Shown: positions 34,246-46,778, counted from the first letter of the stretch. The stretch: 64,000 nucleotides of DNA from Collybia mongolica (GCA_013420905.1 JAAXNY010000011.1:1674001-1738000); one strand, 5' to 3'. Notes: generated by a model not told the origin, from the sequence alone. Made by a program: numbers and translations.

Positions 34246-35333
34246 CACATCTGGTTTGGGCATAGGGGTGATTGGCACTACTTGGTCTAGACAGCACATC
34301 TAGGGGTGCACACCCAGCCACCAGGTGATGGTTCTACCATATGGAATATACCACTGCACCATCCATGTCCACCATGCTAGCTGCTCACTAGCAGATGTGG
34401 GCAGGCAGTCACTGATAATGTGGCAGGTGCCTCTGTAGTTCTTGCTGCAGCTCTTATTGTTGTGATTTTGCAGTTGTTATTTTCACTGAGAGGGGTGGAT
34501 ATGAGAGAGGGTGGTGGTATCCATGGCAGTGGGACCTGGCATTGTACTTGGCAGTGTTGTGCACAATCATATGGCAGGGAGGTGATGGGTGGGGCAGCTG
34601 GGGATGTAGTGGTGGAGGTTGACAACAAGGCTAACAGGTGATGTAGTACCTATCAACAATATTCAGCCATTGCCAGTAATGGCCAAGAGTAGGCAGCAGG
34701 GGTCATTATAAAAACAAGCACCTTGGACTAACAAGCTCATATTACCAAATGGTTAATCTGCATACTTTATGCACATGACATGTAACCTTGAGGCCTTGTA
34801 TTTGACTCTCCAAAATGTTGCATTTTTGTGCATTAAATAAGCAATGGTAACTAGCAATCTGGACAGTCTGCATGGACTTCATGAGGAGTTGTTCCAAGCT
34901 GGGTCTGAGCATCCAAGTAACAGCATGGATTTATGGACTTAGCTTTGACTTGGCTCAGATGCAGACTGCCAATCAAGCAGGGCTCCCTGCCAAACAGGGT
35001 CTGAGCTCAGACTGCAGACACCTGCATTTGTCTGTGCGGTCTGTGTAGCCCATATAGCTCAGCGTAAAGTCCCCAGAGAAGCTACTGAGTTGGTTGTATA
35101 TTTGGAATATACAAATATGGATCTACATTTCCAAGTTTGTTAATTTTTTCATATAGTCCATCTCTGAGAGTCTCAGTCCCTACTTTACCAGCTGACTTGT
35201 TTTTAAGGGAAGTGCCTAGATATATATGGATACCTTTTGTTGTTGGATATTTGTATAGGATCTATAAACACCAACTTCTATTGGCAATTCATATGCAGTT
35301 GCTTATATCATACACCATGGATATGGGTGAAGT

Positions 35334-35726
35334 TGTAAGGGGATCACTTGTTTGTCCATATCTAGCCATCAGAATCACTATTCCACAGCTTGCATAGCCT
35401 CCCTGTTATATCTATTGTTCTGACACACACTGCTTTAACCCCTTGGCAGATAGTAGTTTACTCTGGACTGACATATCACAGATGGATTATTGCATCAGTA
35501 GAGTTACTGATATCAGATTCTGTTGTTATTTGAGACATAGATACAATGTACTGTATATAAGGTGCCCCTTCCTCTCCATGGAAGGGCACCTTTGCAATAG
35601 ACTTGGGCTGCATTCTCTACTCATAGTCAAGCCTCTAGTGCTCTATGCTCATCCCTTCCCTGCATGGTTATTCATACTGTGTATACTGCTCCCTGTCTGA
35701 GCCTCTTGGCAACATGACCCCTTACA
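35334..35726 (+). mobile_element. Solo LTR of family A with 5-bp target duplication, left arm
   Basis: 393 bp, TGTAAGGGGA to CCCCTTACA, flanked by GAAGT on both sides (35329-35333 and 35727-35731). This is a textbook solo LTR left by recombination between two LTRs of one retrotransposon. Confidence 0.9.
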
Positions 35727-36161
35727 GAAGTGCAACAAGTATTTGGCAAGCTCAAATGTGTGGTCATATTACATCTTCATGTTGTGTATCCATCAGGCCT
35801 TCCATGTTGTCAAGCTACTCCCTGTACCCTACAATCTAATTCTAGGACAATGCCTGACAAGTGTTCCAGAACCAAACTTATCAACAACAAAAAGTAATAT
35901 AAAGTTGAAGAGATTCTGGATAGCTAGTTCTATTGCAATAATCTGGTTCTAGAAATATAAAGAAAAGTTAATCAAAAAAAAAAACATAAGGACTCGTATC
36001 TGCCAGTAATGGCCCTCTACCTCAAGTCTATGCTTATTGGACTCCTATGTATATATAGGGATATTCTAGCTTAGTTAGTTCTTTAGCTTTACCTAGCTGA
36101 ATTCACCTTATTCATCTATTCTTGACTCCTCAATGCAAACTCAATCCTACTTGCCTTACAA

Positions 36162-36195
36162 GTCAGATCATTCATTCAATGATGCGCTACTCCCT
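36162..36195. repeat. 34-bp spacer at the palindrome centre
   Basis: The only non-mirrored DNA in the structure. It is flanked on both sides by 167-168 bp of palindromic DNA lying outside the two transposon-like units, so the duplicated block is larger than the element itself. Confidence 0.85.
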
Positions 36196-36630
36196 TTGTA
36201 AGGCAAGTAGGATTGAGTTTGCATTGAGGAGTCAAGAATAGATGAATAAGGTGAATTCAGCTAGGTCAAGCTAAAGAACTAACTAAGCTAGAATATCCCT
36301 ATATATACATAGGAGTCCAATAAGCATAGACTTGAGGTAGAGGGCCATTACTGGCAGATACGAGTCCTTATGTTTTTTTTTTTGATTAACTTTTCTTTAT
36401 ATTTCTAGAACCAGATTATTGCAATAGAACTAGCTATCCAGAATCTCTTCAACTTTATATTACTTTTTGTTGTTGATAAGTTTGGTTCTGGAACACTTGT
36501 CAGGCATTGTCCTAGAATTAGATTGTAGGGTACAGGGAGTAGCTTGACAACATGGAAGGCCTGATGGATACACAACATGAAGATGTAATATGACCACACA
36601 TTTGAGCTTGCCAAATACTTGTTGCACTTC

Positions 36631-37023
36631 TGTAAGGGGTCATGTTGCCAAGAGGCTCAGACAGGGAGCAGTATACACAGTATGAATAACCATGCAGGGA
36701 AGGGATGAGCATAGAGCACTAGAGGCTTGACTATGAGTAGAGAATGCAGCCCAAGTCTATTGCAAAGGTGCCCTTCCATGGAGAGGAAGGGGCACCTTAT
36801 ATACAGTACATTGTATCTATGTCTCAAATAACAACAGAATCTGATATCAGTAACTCTACTGATGCAATAATCCATCTGTGATATGTCAGTCCAGAGTAAA
36901 CTACTATCTGCCAAGGGGTTAAAGCAGTGTGTGTCAGAACAATAGATATAACAGGGAGGCTATGCAAGCTGTGGAATAGTGATTCTGATGGCTAGATATG
37001 GACAAACAAGTGATCCCCTTACA
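36631..37023 (-). mobile_element. Solo LTR of family A, right arm
   Basis: Mirror of 35334-35726, including the GAAGT duplications (seen as ACTTC on the plus strand). Confidence 0.9.
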
Positions 37024-38111
37024 ACTTCACCCATATCCATGGTGTATGATATAAGCAACTGCATATGAATTGCCAATAGAAGTTGGTGTTTATAGATCCT
37101 ATACAAATATCCAACAACAAAAGGTATCCATATATATCTAGGCACTTCCCTTAAAAACAAGTCAGCTGGTAAAGTAGGGACTGAGACTCTCAGAGATGGA
37201 CTATATGAAAAAATTAACAAACTTGGAAATGTAGATCCATATTTGTATATTCCAAATATACAACCAACTCAGTAGCTTCTCTGGGGACTTTACGCTGAGC
37301 TATATGGGCTACACAGACCGCACAGACAAATGCAGGTGTCTGCAGTCTGAGCTCAGACCCTGTTTGGCAGGGAGCCCTGCTTGATTGGCAGTCTGCATCT
37401 GAGCCAAGTCAAAGCTAAGTCCATAAATCCATGCTGTTACTTGGATGCTCAGACCCAGCTTGGAACAACTCCTCATGAAGTCCATGCAGACTGTCCAGAT
37501 TGCTAGTTACCATTGCTTATTTAATGCACAAAAATGCAACATTTTGGAGAGTCAAATACAAGGCCTCAAGGTTACATGTCATGTGCATAAAGTATGCAGA
37601 TTAACCATTTGGTAATATGAGCTTGTTAGTCCAAGGTGCTTGTTTTTATAATGACCCCTGCTGCCTACTCTTGGCCATTACTGGCAATGGCTGAATATTG
37701 TTGATAGGTACTACATCACCTGTTAGCCTTGTTGTCAACCTCCACCACTACATCCCCAGCTGCCCCACCCATCACCTCCCTGCCATATGATTGTGCACAA
37801 CACTGCCAAGTACAATGCCAGGTCCCACTGCCATGGATACCACCACCCTCTCTCATATCCACCCCTCTCAGTGAAAATAACAACTGCAAAATCACAACAA
37901 TAAGAGCTGCAGCAAGAACTACAGAGGCACCTGCCACATTATCAGTGACTGCCTGCCCACATCTGCTAGTGAGCAGCTAGCATGGTGGACATGGATGGTG
38001 CAGTGGTATATTCCATATGGTAGAACCATCACCTGGTGGCTGGGTGTGCACCCCTAGATGTGCTGTCTAGACCAAGTAGTGCCAATCACCCCTATGCCCA
38101 AACCAGATGTG

Positions 38112-38387
38112 TGTAAGGTGAGTGCATATGTGCTTCACATCTAGTTGCTCAGATATACCTTGTTCTATTGTATATGCACCTATATGCTGCTGTATACCTT
38201 GAGACTACCTTGGTGTAATTCTATCTACCTTGTGATATGTTCTTATTCCTTTTGCAAATATTAGTTTACTTCTTACTAATACTTTACCCCTGTACTATTT
38301 GCACAGCTCTAGTAGGCTGATATAGACTTCTGGTACACCCACAGTATTTATCCAATGTATCTATTTATAGATTGGACTACCCAATTG
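38112..38387 (+). mobile_element. Family-B LTR remnant, right arm
   Basis: Mirror of 33970-34245. Reads TGTAAGGTGAGTGCATATG on the plus strand. Confidence 0.6.
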
Positions 38388-39285
38388 TGAAACTTAAACT
38401 AATTGTTTAAATTTTAAGACAATTAATAAACAAAGAATATACCAAATAGTTAATCACTAAGGAAGTAATATTAATCCAAATGCCTACTTGGGTGGAGTGG
38501 GCCAACACACTGTGTGGCTCCATTCCATATTCAGGAAGTTGTAAATGAGTAGAAACAATGTAGATGATAGTTTATAGAGATCATGTGACCATGGGAGAAT
38601 GTTACCAAGTAAACAAGCAATACCTGTGCACAAAACCCAATGCCATAGCTTGCCTGGTTATGGAGAAAACACAAAAACCATCAGAACTAACTTTTCCCAG
38701 GATCATGGACACTAATAAGCATTCAGATTGTTGTCATGTATTTGGTATACTTATATGGTGGAATAGATCATGTGACATGTGCCAATAAATAGAGAAATCA
38801 ATCTAATTTGTATTTCAGGTAATTATAGTAGTAGTTGTTGATTATTCCAATGTTTAGTGTAATTTCCCACAAGGGTCATGTTTGGTAAGGGTCATTGTTG
38901 TTATAAGATGTTTGTTCACCCCTGACATAACACACAGACCTTCAAAACTAGCTGAATCTGGACATTTCTAATATTTTGCTCAATATGGACTGTGGAGAAA
39001 ATATGCTCAACAAGGAAATTGTTGAGCCATGTTTGTACATTCCAAATATATAAAACAAAGTTAATAGCTTTACTGGTTATGGAGAGAAACACAAAATAAA
39101 TTTTGAGACACTCTGAAATATTAGATATGCATAATTTTGATGGCATCATCAAAAGCATTATGTAAGCATCCCAAATACATGCAAATTATGTCACAATACT
39201 TTGTATTTGTGGAAAAATGCTGTAAAAAGCCACAAGAGAAGAAAAATCCCATTATGGAAATATTTTCCTGCAGTGTTGAAATATG

Positions 39286-39312
39286 AATCAATCAATCAAT
39301 CAATCAATCAAT
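39286..39312 (-). repeat. (AATC)n microsatellite, right arm
   Basis: Mirror of the GATT run at 33045-33071, with identical unit number. Confidence 0.85.
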
Positions 39313-39566
39313 TTTTTGCCCGAAACCTGGGTTGATAAAGAACTTGTAATGATAGAAACAAGTTCCCATAGTATTGAAATGTATATCAACCATTCAACAT
39401 TTAACATTTTATTTCTAGCCTTGCATCCTGGGTTAATCAAAAACTTATCAGATATGCTAAAAATAGAAATATCATCATCAAAGACAAAGTTCAAACAAAT
39501 GTACATATGCCTGTTAAGTGTTTTTTGTTGTATTATCACATACTATATTTAACTATACTCATATAT

Positions 39567-40509
39567 TGTAGCTAGCCATTGTCAAGATATTGGGCATTAT
39601 AGATTCCAGGAGCATCCACATTGACTTGTTTAGCTATGCTTATAGCCAAGTAATATATAAATGTGATATTAAAATAGATATAATAAGAGATTATAATCAA
39701 ATTTGGAAAGGCAAACAAATATAAATATACATTTCCTGGTGTACCCCCTCCATAGGTCTAGGAGTAGTAGCAATTTCAATTGTGTCTGTTAGCCTTGTAT
39801 TTGCTGAGATATGCATCATCTATATTGTCAGAACTTCATTAATATTGTTTGTTTGGCCAGATGTTGGCAAAGTGATATACAGATCATATTCATTTGTAAT
39901 ATGTAGTAAAAAGGTTGTTGTTGATAATGAGATTTGGAAGGGTACAAACAACTACAAACACATATAAATAAACACATCATGTATTCTGTTACAATGTCTA
40001 GTAGTAGCATGTCCATCAGCTTTGTATTTGCTGAGATAAGTATCATCTATATTGTGGGAATTTCTTTAATATTATTGTTTATTTGGTCAGATGTGATGAA
40101 GTGATATACAGACAGTATTCATTTGTAATATGTAGCAAGAAAATTGTTGTTGATGAGGTTTAGAAAAATAAAAACAAATACAAACACTTACAAACATATA
40201 CATGAGGTACTACTTCACCATATCTAACACTAGCAATTTAAATTATATCCATAGGCCTTGTTGTTGCTGAGATATGCAATGATTTATATTGTGGGAACTT
40301 TGATGGTATTGTTTGTTTGGCTAGCTGTGGCAAAGTCATATACAAACATGCTTGTAGTGAGAGAGCTGCTTTTGATCATGATGTTTGAAGGTGAACAAAC
40401 AAATACAAATACATACAAATATACCAATTGGGTAGCCCTTCACCATATCTAGTGATAGCAATTTAAATTGCATCCATAAGTCTTGTCGTTGTTGAGATAT
40501 TCAATGTTT
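39567..40509 (-). repeat. Tandem array of ~220-236 bp units, right arm
   Basis: Mirror of 31848-32790. Confidence 0.7.
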
Positions 40510-40553
40510 TGTAATGTGGGAAAAGTTTGGCCCAAAGCGGAAGAAGCCTCTTG

Positions 40554-40623
40554 TAATCATGCTTATGTTTGTCAACTATGCTGTTAGAGCTAACAGCGTA
40601 GTTGACAAACGTAAGCATGATTA
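40554..40623. repeat. 70-bp hairpin, right arm
   Basis: Mirror of 31734-31803, with the same two mismatched pairs. Confidence 0.8.
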
Positions 40624-40691
40624 TGCAGTGGACAGTTATTAATTAATTCTTGAGATATCCCAACATAAGACCAATTAACTCAAAATTATAG

Positions 40692-41644
40692 CAATGCTTC
40701 TTGATCTTTTACCACCACCATCTGACCGTGGGAATTTGTCCCTCCTGCACTAGGTCGTCCCTAAACTACCTAACACCTCATCCCTAATCGACATTGCCTT
40801 TCATCAGACCACTCTTTCAGCCTGGGCCACTATCCTTTTATACCATATCCAAATTTTTAACTTATCAGAGCTGATCCTGACTATCTGCAGGGACATCTCA
40901 TCTTGCCTGTACTGGGGGCTTCACTAATCTGTTCACATCCACCTCATCAACTACCAGGCCACACAAGGACACCACAACTCTAGTACTCTGTTTCACGCAG
41001 ATCCTTAGGGAGCGTCACTGCCAACATTTTTGACAATTTATTTGTACTTGCTTAACCACTACACCCAAACACAAAAAAGGAGGAAGGGGTCTGGCCCCCG
41101 ATCAGCTACTGTCCCTGCACAGAGCACACCTCTTGGGGAGAATGCCAGTTTATTGACCAATGGTGGGATTTGGCAGCCTCATTTTGGAGGGGAGTCATTG
41201 CTTTGGGAGAGCAGTGTGGAACAGGGGGGAAAGTAATAGGGGGGATTCAGGAGAGGGGGAGCAGGTTTGAGGTATGGGTTGTTCATTTAGATTGGACATT
41301 TATCTTTGACACTGGGGGGGAGTAATGGGTTTCCAGGGCAACCTGAAAATACCAGGAGGGGAGTGGAATGGGGTACCAACGTGAAGGGAGGGGACCATGC
41401 CCTGACAAGCGAAGGTAAACCTTTAAGGCATTGGGAGGTTCAGACATGGTACAGTACAATACCATTGGACTGCAGGTATCCTCAGTCTAGACCTGTAATA
41501 TGACCTGGAGAGCAACTTAGTGTACAGCTCCACCCTGATGGCCCATTACAGATTACTTAGTGGTAATAGGTGTTTATGCCTGCATGTAGCTGGGTCAAAC
41601 CCACATGCGCTTAATATTTTTATATGACCCAAAAAAAAAAAAAA
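40692..41644 (+). mobile_element. Poly-A retro-insertion, right arm
   Basis: Mirror of 30713-31665. Here the poly-A tail is on the plus strand at the 3' end (just before 41644), followed by the target duplication. The sense-strand frames 41030-41236 and 41306-41503 match no family I recognise. Confidence 0.8.
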
Positions 41645-42152
41645 AACTCAAAATTATAGTATTGAAAGCAGCTTATGTTAGCAGTTGCCTTTTTTGCTCA
41701 AAATCCGCACGTTGGCTAATATTGCTTCCCACAGTTAGAAAAATATTTCCACAACTACAAAGTGTTACTGATGTACTTCAAAATGTTTACTGATCATGTT
41801 CTAATGAATTCTCAGAACACTTCAAAATTACTAACCATGGGAAAAACAACACTGGATCTTGTTGGGTACGCTGAATTTTCCCCGCAAACCTAGGATGATG
41901 AACAAGTTACTTATGTAAACATAAGGACTCGTCATAAGCGTAGTTTACACTATTGGTTGTATAGATAGGAGGGATTAGTGCTATTGGTTATATGGATAAG
42001 GGGATGAGTAAGCATGGGAAATAGAATGCATATATGGGTTGTTAGAGATAAAAGTCAGCCAATGTTAGTAAGCAATGTGTAATCAATGATATGTAAGGAA
42101 AAGAGTGAATAAAGCACATGAATAGGGAATTTGTAACAGGCATGTCTTTGGT

Positions 42153-43875
42153 TCAAGACATGCTGCTGGCTGACTCCTCATATTCCTTGCCATCTTCATC
42201 ATTGTCACCATCATCTGCATCTTTGACAGCAGCTGCCTTTCCCTTTCCCTTCAACAATTGATGGCTTGGGGTGGCCTCATGCTGTTCATGAGCCATTGTC
42301 TGTTCCAGCTTGGCCTCCAGCCTCTGCAATGCCATGAGGTTCAAGGTCACATGGCAAGCCTCCTTTTCCAGACAACAAAGTTGATCAGATATGCTGTTGA
42401 TCTCCATATGAACAAGTGCCAAGTCAACCAACATGGCCATAGGAGATGGCCCAATTGCTGGCGCAGTCTGGCTCATCACCACCCTTGACAGCAAACTCCT
42501 CATAGTCCAAATGACCCAGCCAGTCCTCAGATCAACCATTGGCAAGCTAGGTGTAACCAGCATCATGATCCCACCTGGACTCTCACCTGTCTGTGCTCCC
42601 AACACCTTTGCATGCCGTGCCTTGATGCCACCCATGTTCCATGATGCAGGCCACACCCCCACTGAGCTTTCCACACCACTGCCAGCTGAACTCTCCCTGC
42701 CTCGCATGCTGCAACTGATGTTGGTCTTTGCATGGCCCCAAGGAACCAGGAGCTCTGGCAAACTTTTGCTGTCACTGGCAACCTCCTCACCACTAATCCC
42801 AACATCTGTACTGGCACTGGGCCCAACCAGACCCATAGTCAAAACAACAAGGTGTTTCAACAGCTTTGCATTCTTCACAATCTTGTCCTGCACCCATTCC
42901 AGCAATCCCTTCATTGCTGCCACCAACAGGTCACACACCCATTTGCCTGCCTGGCACCACATACACTTGTATGACCAGAGGGAGTCTTTGAATTTGCAAA
43001 CTCCCTTGATGCTGCAACAGTAGTTGCATGGCTGGGTCATCTAATGATTGCATGGTGAGCCACAATCATTGTCACTTCATGACTGCTTACCTTGTGAGTT
43101 GTTGGAAAATGGCATGTCCTCAAGTAGTGCTGGTACACTTGGTCTGGTCCTGACATTCCTTTACCCCATTTTGCCAACATCTCCACTGCCTCAGGCTGCT
43201 CCCTGCTAGCTTTCCATTTTGACCAGCCACTGTATTTGTTACTGTTGACTTTTGAGAAGTAAGCACAACCTCTGCCCAGAGCCATGGGGTCTTTGATATT
43301 GCCAATGACATTGAAAGAGCCCTGGGCCGTGCCAACAGGGGAACCTGCTCTTTGGCAGACTCACTTTTGTTGCTACCAATCACCTTCATCTTCACAACTG
43401 CTGGCAACTCCTCATCATCCGAGTCACCACTGATACTGGTATCCCCACCAGCAACCTTCACTGCACTTTTGGCCTGACATTTTGAACAGCCTGTTGACTC
43501 CATTGGTGGACTGGTGGCCAATTCAGCTTCAACTTCCTGGAGTTTCTCCTTGATCAAAGCTGGTCCCAAGCTGAGTAGATGATTGTAGTTGTGATAGTTG
43601 AGCTCCCACCAAGCTCCATTGATGTGCCTGTAGATAAATGTGTCCAGTAACAACATCGTGTATGGCATGCTGGTGGTAATGATGTTGGTTGGTGCACTGG
43701 CCAGATCGATGTACAGGTCCTGCCATTTGTCTTTACCCCATGTCATCTCAAACAATTTATTGATCAACTTACCTGTGTCGCCATCACACATCCTGTGATC
43801 TTGAATGCATCCTCTGGCATCATGTTCACCCCTGGCCTGATTTGAGGAAATTGAGGACATGGCTAGCTTTGACAA
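42153..43875 (-). CDS. Transposon-associated hypothetical protein, 545 aa
   Basis: Three exons: 43875-43165, 43129-43091 and 43040-42153, joined by two GT-AG introns in phase 0. The N-terminal half has a WGKDKWQDLYIDLASAPTN stretch and a hydrophobic MLLLDTFIYRHINGAWW segment. The middle has two CxxC clusters (PCNYCC and CMWC with nearby Cys), suggesting a zinc-binding or DNA-binding region. After a Met/Leu-rich coiled-coil-like part, the C-terminus is very acidic. The frame is intact. From memory, this architecture resembles multi-copy hypothetical proteins embedded in repeats of Boletales and related mushrooms; that similarity was not checked. Function unknown. Confidence 0.55.
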
Positions 43876-44222
43876 CAGGGGGGGAGGTTGGCCATGGTAG
43901 ATGCTTAATCAGAATGATGGGGGAATCTTCTGTGATCCATGGATAAGTAATCAGATATGTTCAAACTCCACCAGTATCACACTACAACATTGACTTGATG
44001 ATTTCACACTGCTATATCCTGATGTTTTGCCGCCTTGCCAGCATTGTTTTAAAATTTATCAAGCCACTTCCCTAGCACACTCCTTGGTCTTTGTCACTTC
44101 TCTCTCTCTGTTTGACTTGCCTCTGCATCAATCTACCCAAATGTATTACTTTTGACAAGACAATGCACACTTCAACTTTGAATGTTTTGACTGGGGACAG
44201 TCAAAATCAAGTCCAGGGGAGA

Positions 44223-45074
44223 TGACACACTTGCACTTGCACTATGGGCATACACCAATATCTTTGACAATGATATCATCTCCTCTTCTTTGACCTTGAC
44301 TCCAACTTTGACTTCAATATCATCCCAGCAAGTCCTCAACTTGTCTATACACTCATCACAACTTCATACCCCTCTGATCACATCCCATTCCTCTCTCTCT
44401 TTTCCTTTCATCTTGCCTCTCTGCTGCTGGATTGTGTGACTGGCATATTTTGACAACTGATCACACCCAACACATGTCAATTTGACTCCATTTCAGATTA
44501 CAAACCTGACTTCACCTGATTGGGCTGGCCAACTTCAATTTAAAGTATTGATGACCCTCGTAGATCTAGTACAATGCCATCATATGGTACCCCTTTTAGA
44601 TATACCCCAATTTCACCTCACTTTTGCAATACAGACTCCATTGTAAAATTTACCAGCTTAGGTACAGTTTTTGACATATAAAAGGTCTCTGTTATGTAGA
44701 TCTAGGACAGCAATTCACATCCACTCTTTTCTTGCACTCTTCAATCTTGACTTGTCCTCTTGACCTTGATTTGAGTCTATTGACTTTGATTTGCATTTAC
44801 AATCCCTCGATTTGAGTCTATTGAAGTACTTTGTACTTTAGGCTGTTGATATCATGAATCACCGTTCAGCAAACCATATAACATGTTGATTCTACCACCT
44901 GCCTGGTGGCCCGTCATTTCAATCACATTGGTCTTTGTCTGCTTTGTTATCAAGCCATCAACTTCCTTGACTAGAGTCCGGCAACATCTTCAGCTGTCTG
45001 GTTGAAAGCCTCTCAAGTCTATCAGAGATAGTCAAAAATGTTAAACACATTATTGACCATACTTGTCACTGTCA
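44223..45074 (+). mobile_element. Family-C LTR-like repeat, copy 2
   Basis: Co-linear with 28860-29680 over nearly its whole length, including the TATAAAAGG box and the TGTCA end. It carries an extra piece near the start and another near the middle. The flanks show no clear duplication, so the exact left limit is uncertain. Confidence 0.65.
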
Positions 45075-45814
45075 ACACAATGCGATACAAGAGGGCATGA
45101 CAGGTTGGAGTCCAAAGATTCTCCAACACAACAAACAATGAGCCACATACCAGTTGCCAGTGAGCTCACTCTATGGTTAAGTCCTCAGCAGCTATTGTGT
45201 ATTTATTGCACAGTACTAATATAAATCCATGCTAATTAGGCAGGTATGAGAGCCCTAACTAGGCAGGTGACTTGGTACTGACAGGTGGAATATTTTAGAA
45301 TTATATTAAAGATGTATATCAGAGCCTCAAAATGAGACAGTAGAAATAATAACTAATTCCACATGCTCTGATGGTCTGCCTTGCTTTCAGTTTGAAGAAA
45401 TGATGGACTCATAGATACTTAACCACTCTATAGAATGTTTTGAAATTTCAGGATGAAGATGAGCTTTTCAAAGGGAATCAATCGTGCATGCTCCAAAAAC
45501 CTTCCCACATGTTTTTTGCTTTGGCCAAAAATTTCGAGGTCATCTGACAGTAAATCTTACTTTAGAGAGTGTTGGCTTGTGCAAACTTTTCCTTTAACTC
45601 ATTTACACCTCTTTTCATTAAACGAAAGCCCTCCGTAATACCTGATCCAGTTGAATAGATCACCCATCAAATGTTGTTTTTGATTGTCCATAACTGTATG
45701 TCCAGGCCCGAAGATGCGTAGTTGGTTCAGGATATCCACGACACCCACCCAATCTCCAATCAATGCCTTCGACGGATATTCGTTTATCTATGGAACTCCA
45801 CCAGTCACTCCAAG

Positions 45815-46021
45815 AAACCAAGGTGAAACCCCGGTTTTTTCTGTACCAGTAGCCATAGTTACCAGAACATCATCACCATCAAGGCGTGAACATATCCCAT
45901 CTAGCTACTAGTCGTGTGGCTCAATAGGGTGCGGGAAGCATTCGGCCAGAATCTTTCGAACAAGATTGTAGCCTTCAGTGGTGTTATAGGCGGTGCATCG
46001 TGTGGCAGAAGGGACAGGCAT
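45815..46021 (-). pseudogene. RecQ-like helicase, dead N-terminal fragment
   Basis: Reading from ATG at 46021 on the minus strand, the frame gives MPVPSATR..., then LVRKILAECFPHPIEPHD, two consecutive TAG stops, then LDGICSRLDGDDVLVTMATG. This is the start of the RecQ-like DEAH helicase family that is repeated in mushroom genomes; the stops fall where the family normally has Tyr-Gln. The Walker A site, normally TGSGKT, reads TGTEKT. No further helicase motifs follow before the frame is lost. It is non-functional and close to SSP copy B. Confidence 0.7.
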
Positions 46022-46671
46022 GTCATGGGGACCCATTTAATTCAGAAAGGATAGTAGAGTATTATATTAGTATTAGGTTGAGTTTTAAAAGTGTGTATAA
46101 GGCATATAAGGACCAAGTCGCGCGACGCGTCAATTTTCGCGCGCGACCATTTTATTTGACTATGTTGTTTCTACACGTGATGATGAAATAGCCGAAATCG
46201 GAACCATGGTTGGAGACCCGCACGTACAAACAGACTAGATATGCCGTGCTTGCGCGGTCCTCACAAGACGGTACCCCTACCTTAGTGCCTGCGAGCGTCG
46301 GTCTTAGGAGCCTGCCTGAACCCTATCAAGAATCAACTCAAGTTACGGCAATCAAGCAGCCTGTCCTCGGACACAGTCTTGTTTAAGCCTTACGGGGGCT
46401 TTTTTTCCGTTACGACATAACCAGGAAGGATAACCTGGAAGACGTTGCATACAATTGAAACAGTATGACTGGAACTCATCGCTTATAAACTGCAAAACGA
46501 GCTATTAATCGCCTCCCCACTCCTTCTAGCATAATATCACAAGATGTCCCGATTCCATTCAATGTCATCACAGGCTTCTATTCTCGTCCGTGAACAGGCT
46601 TTCACAGGAACTGAGCGTTGACTAGCCCTGGGTGTCGAAAAAACAAGATCAAATACCTACCCGTCATCGAG

Positions 46672-46678
46672 TATAAAA
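46672..46678 (+). promoter_or_regulatory. TATA box of SSP copy B
   Basis: TATAAAA 107 bp upstream of the ATG, matching copy A in sequence and spacing. Confidence 0.7.
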
Positions 46679-46778
46679 ACCCCTGCGAGACCAGATGCAA
46701 AATTAAGAGTCCAATTGGGATCTTTCATTGACTACTTATCTGCACTTTCGCTCTACTCAAGCACTCTCAAAGACCACC

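Larger units (their letters stand above)
30428..35994 (+). mobile_element. Composite transposon-like unit, left copy (5.57 kb)
   Basis: Begins AGTCCTTATGTTT and ends AAAACATAAGGACT, giving matching inverted termini. The outermost bases continue as ACRAGTCC in several copies. Inside are only remnants: a retro-insert, tandem repeats, a family-B LTR and a solo LTR. No transposase frame is visible, so it would be non-autonomous. The superfamily could not be assigned and no target duplication was found. Confidence 0.6.
30428..41929. repeat. Giant near-perfect palindrome (11.5 kb)
   Basis: The left arm 30428-36161 and the right arm 36196-41929 are reverse complements of each other, 5734 bp each, around a 34-bp spacer. 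Every landmark obeys position(left)+position(right)=72357, so there is no net insertion or deletion across 5.7 kb. All recognisable features recur at mirrored positions: the LTR, retro-insert, tandem repeats, hairpin and microsatellite. I found one mismatch, 36090 against 36267. Identity stops abruptly at the outer ends, which both read AGTCCTTATG going inward. It could be a real inverted duplication or an assembly fold-back. Confidence 0.93.
36363..41929 (-). mobile_element. Composite transposon-like unit, right copy (inverted)
   Basis: Exact mirror of the left unit (30428-35994) in reverse orientation, carrying the same nested insertions. Its outer end is flanked by CGTCATAAG, which does not match the left flank GATTACA. 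Confidence 0.6.

Noticed and set aside
34377..34641. Mirrored ORFs in the palindrome arms as candidate genes
   Set aside because: Open on both strands, short, without domains, and located in repeat debris. They recur at 37716-37980 only because of the palindrome.
30428..41929. CRISPR-like or phage-like system
   Set aside because: No regular short repeats with unique spacers and no bacterial gene content; the window is eukaryotic.
42433..43023. 196-codon plus-strand ORF
   Set aside because: Antisense to the third exon of the intact 545-aa gene; no motif of its own.
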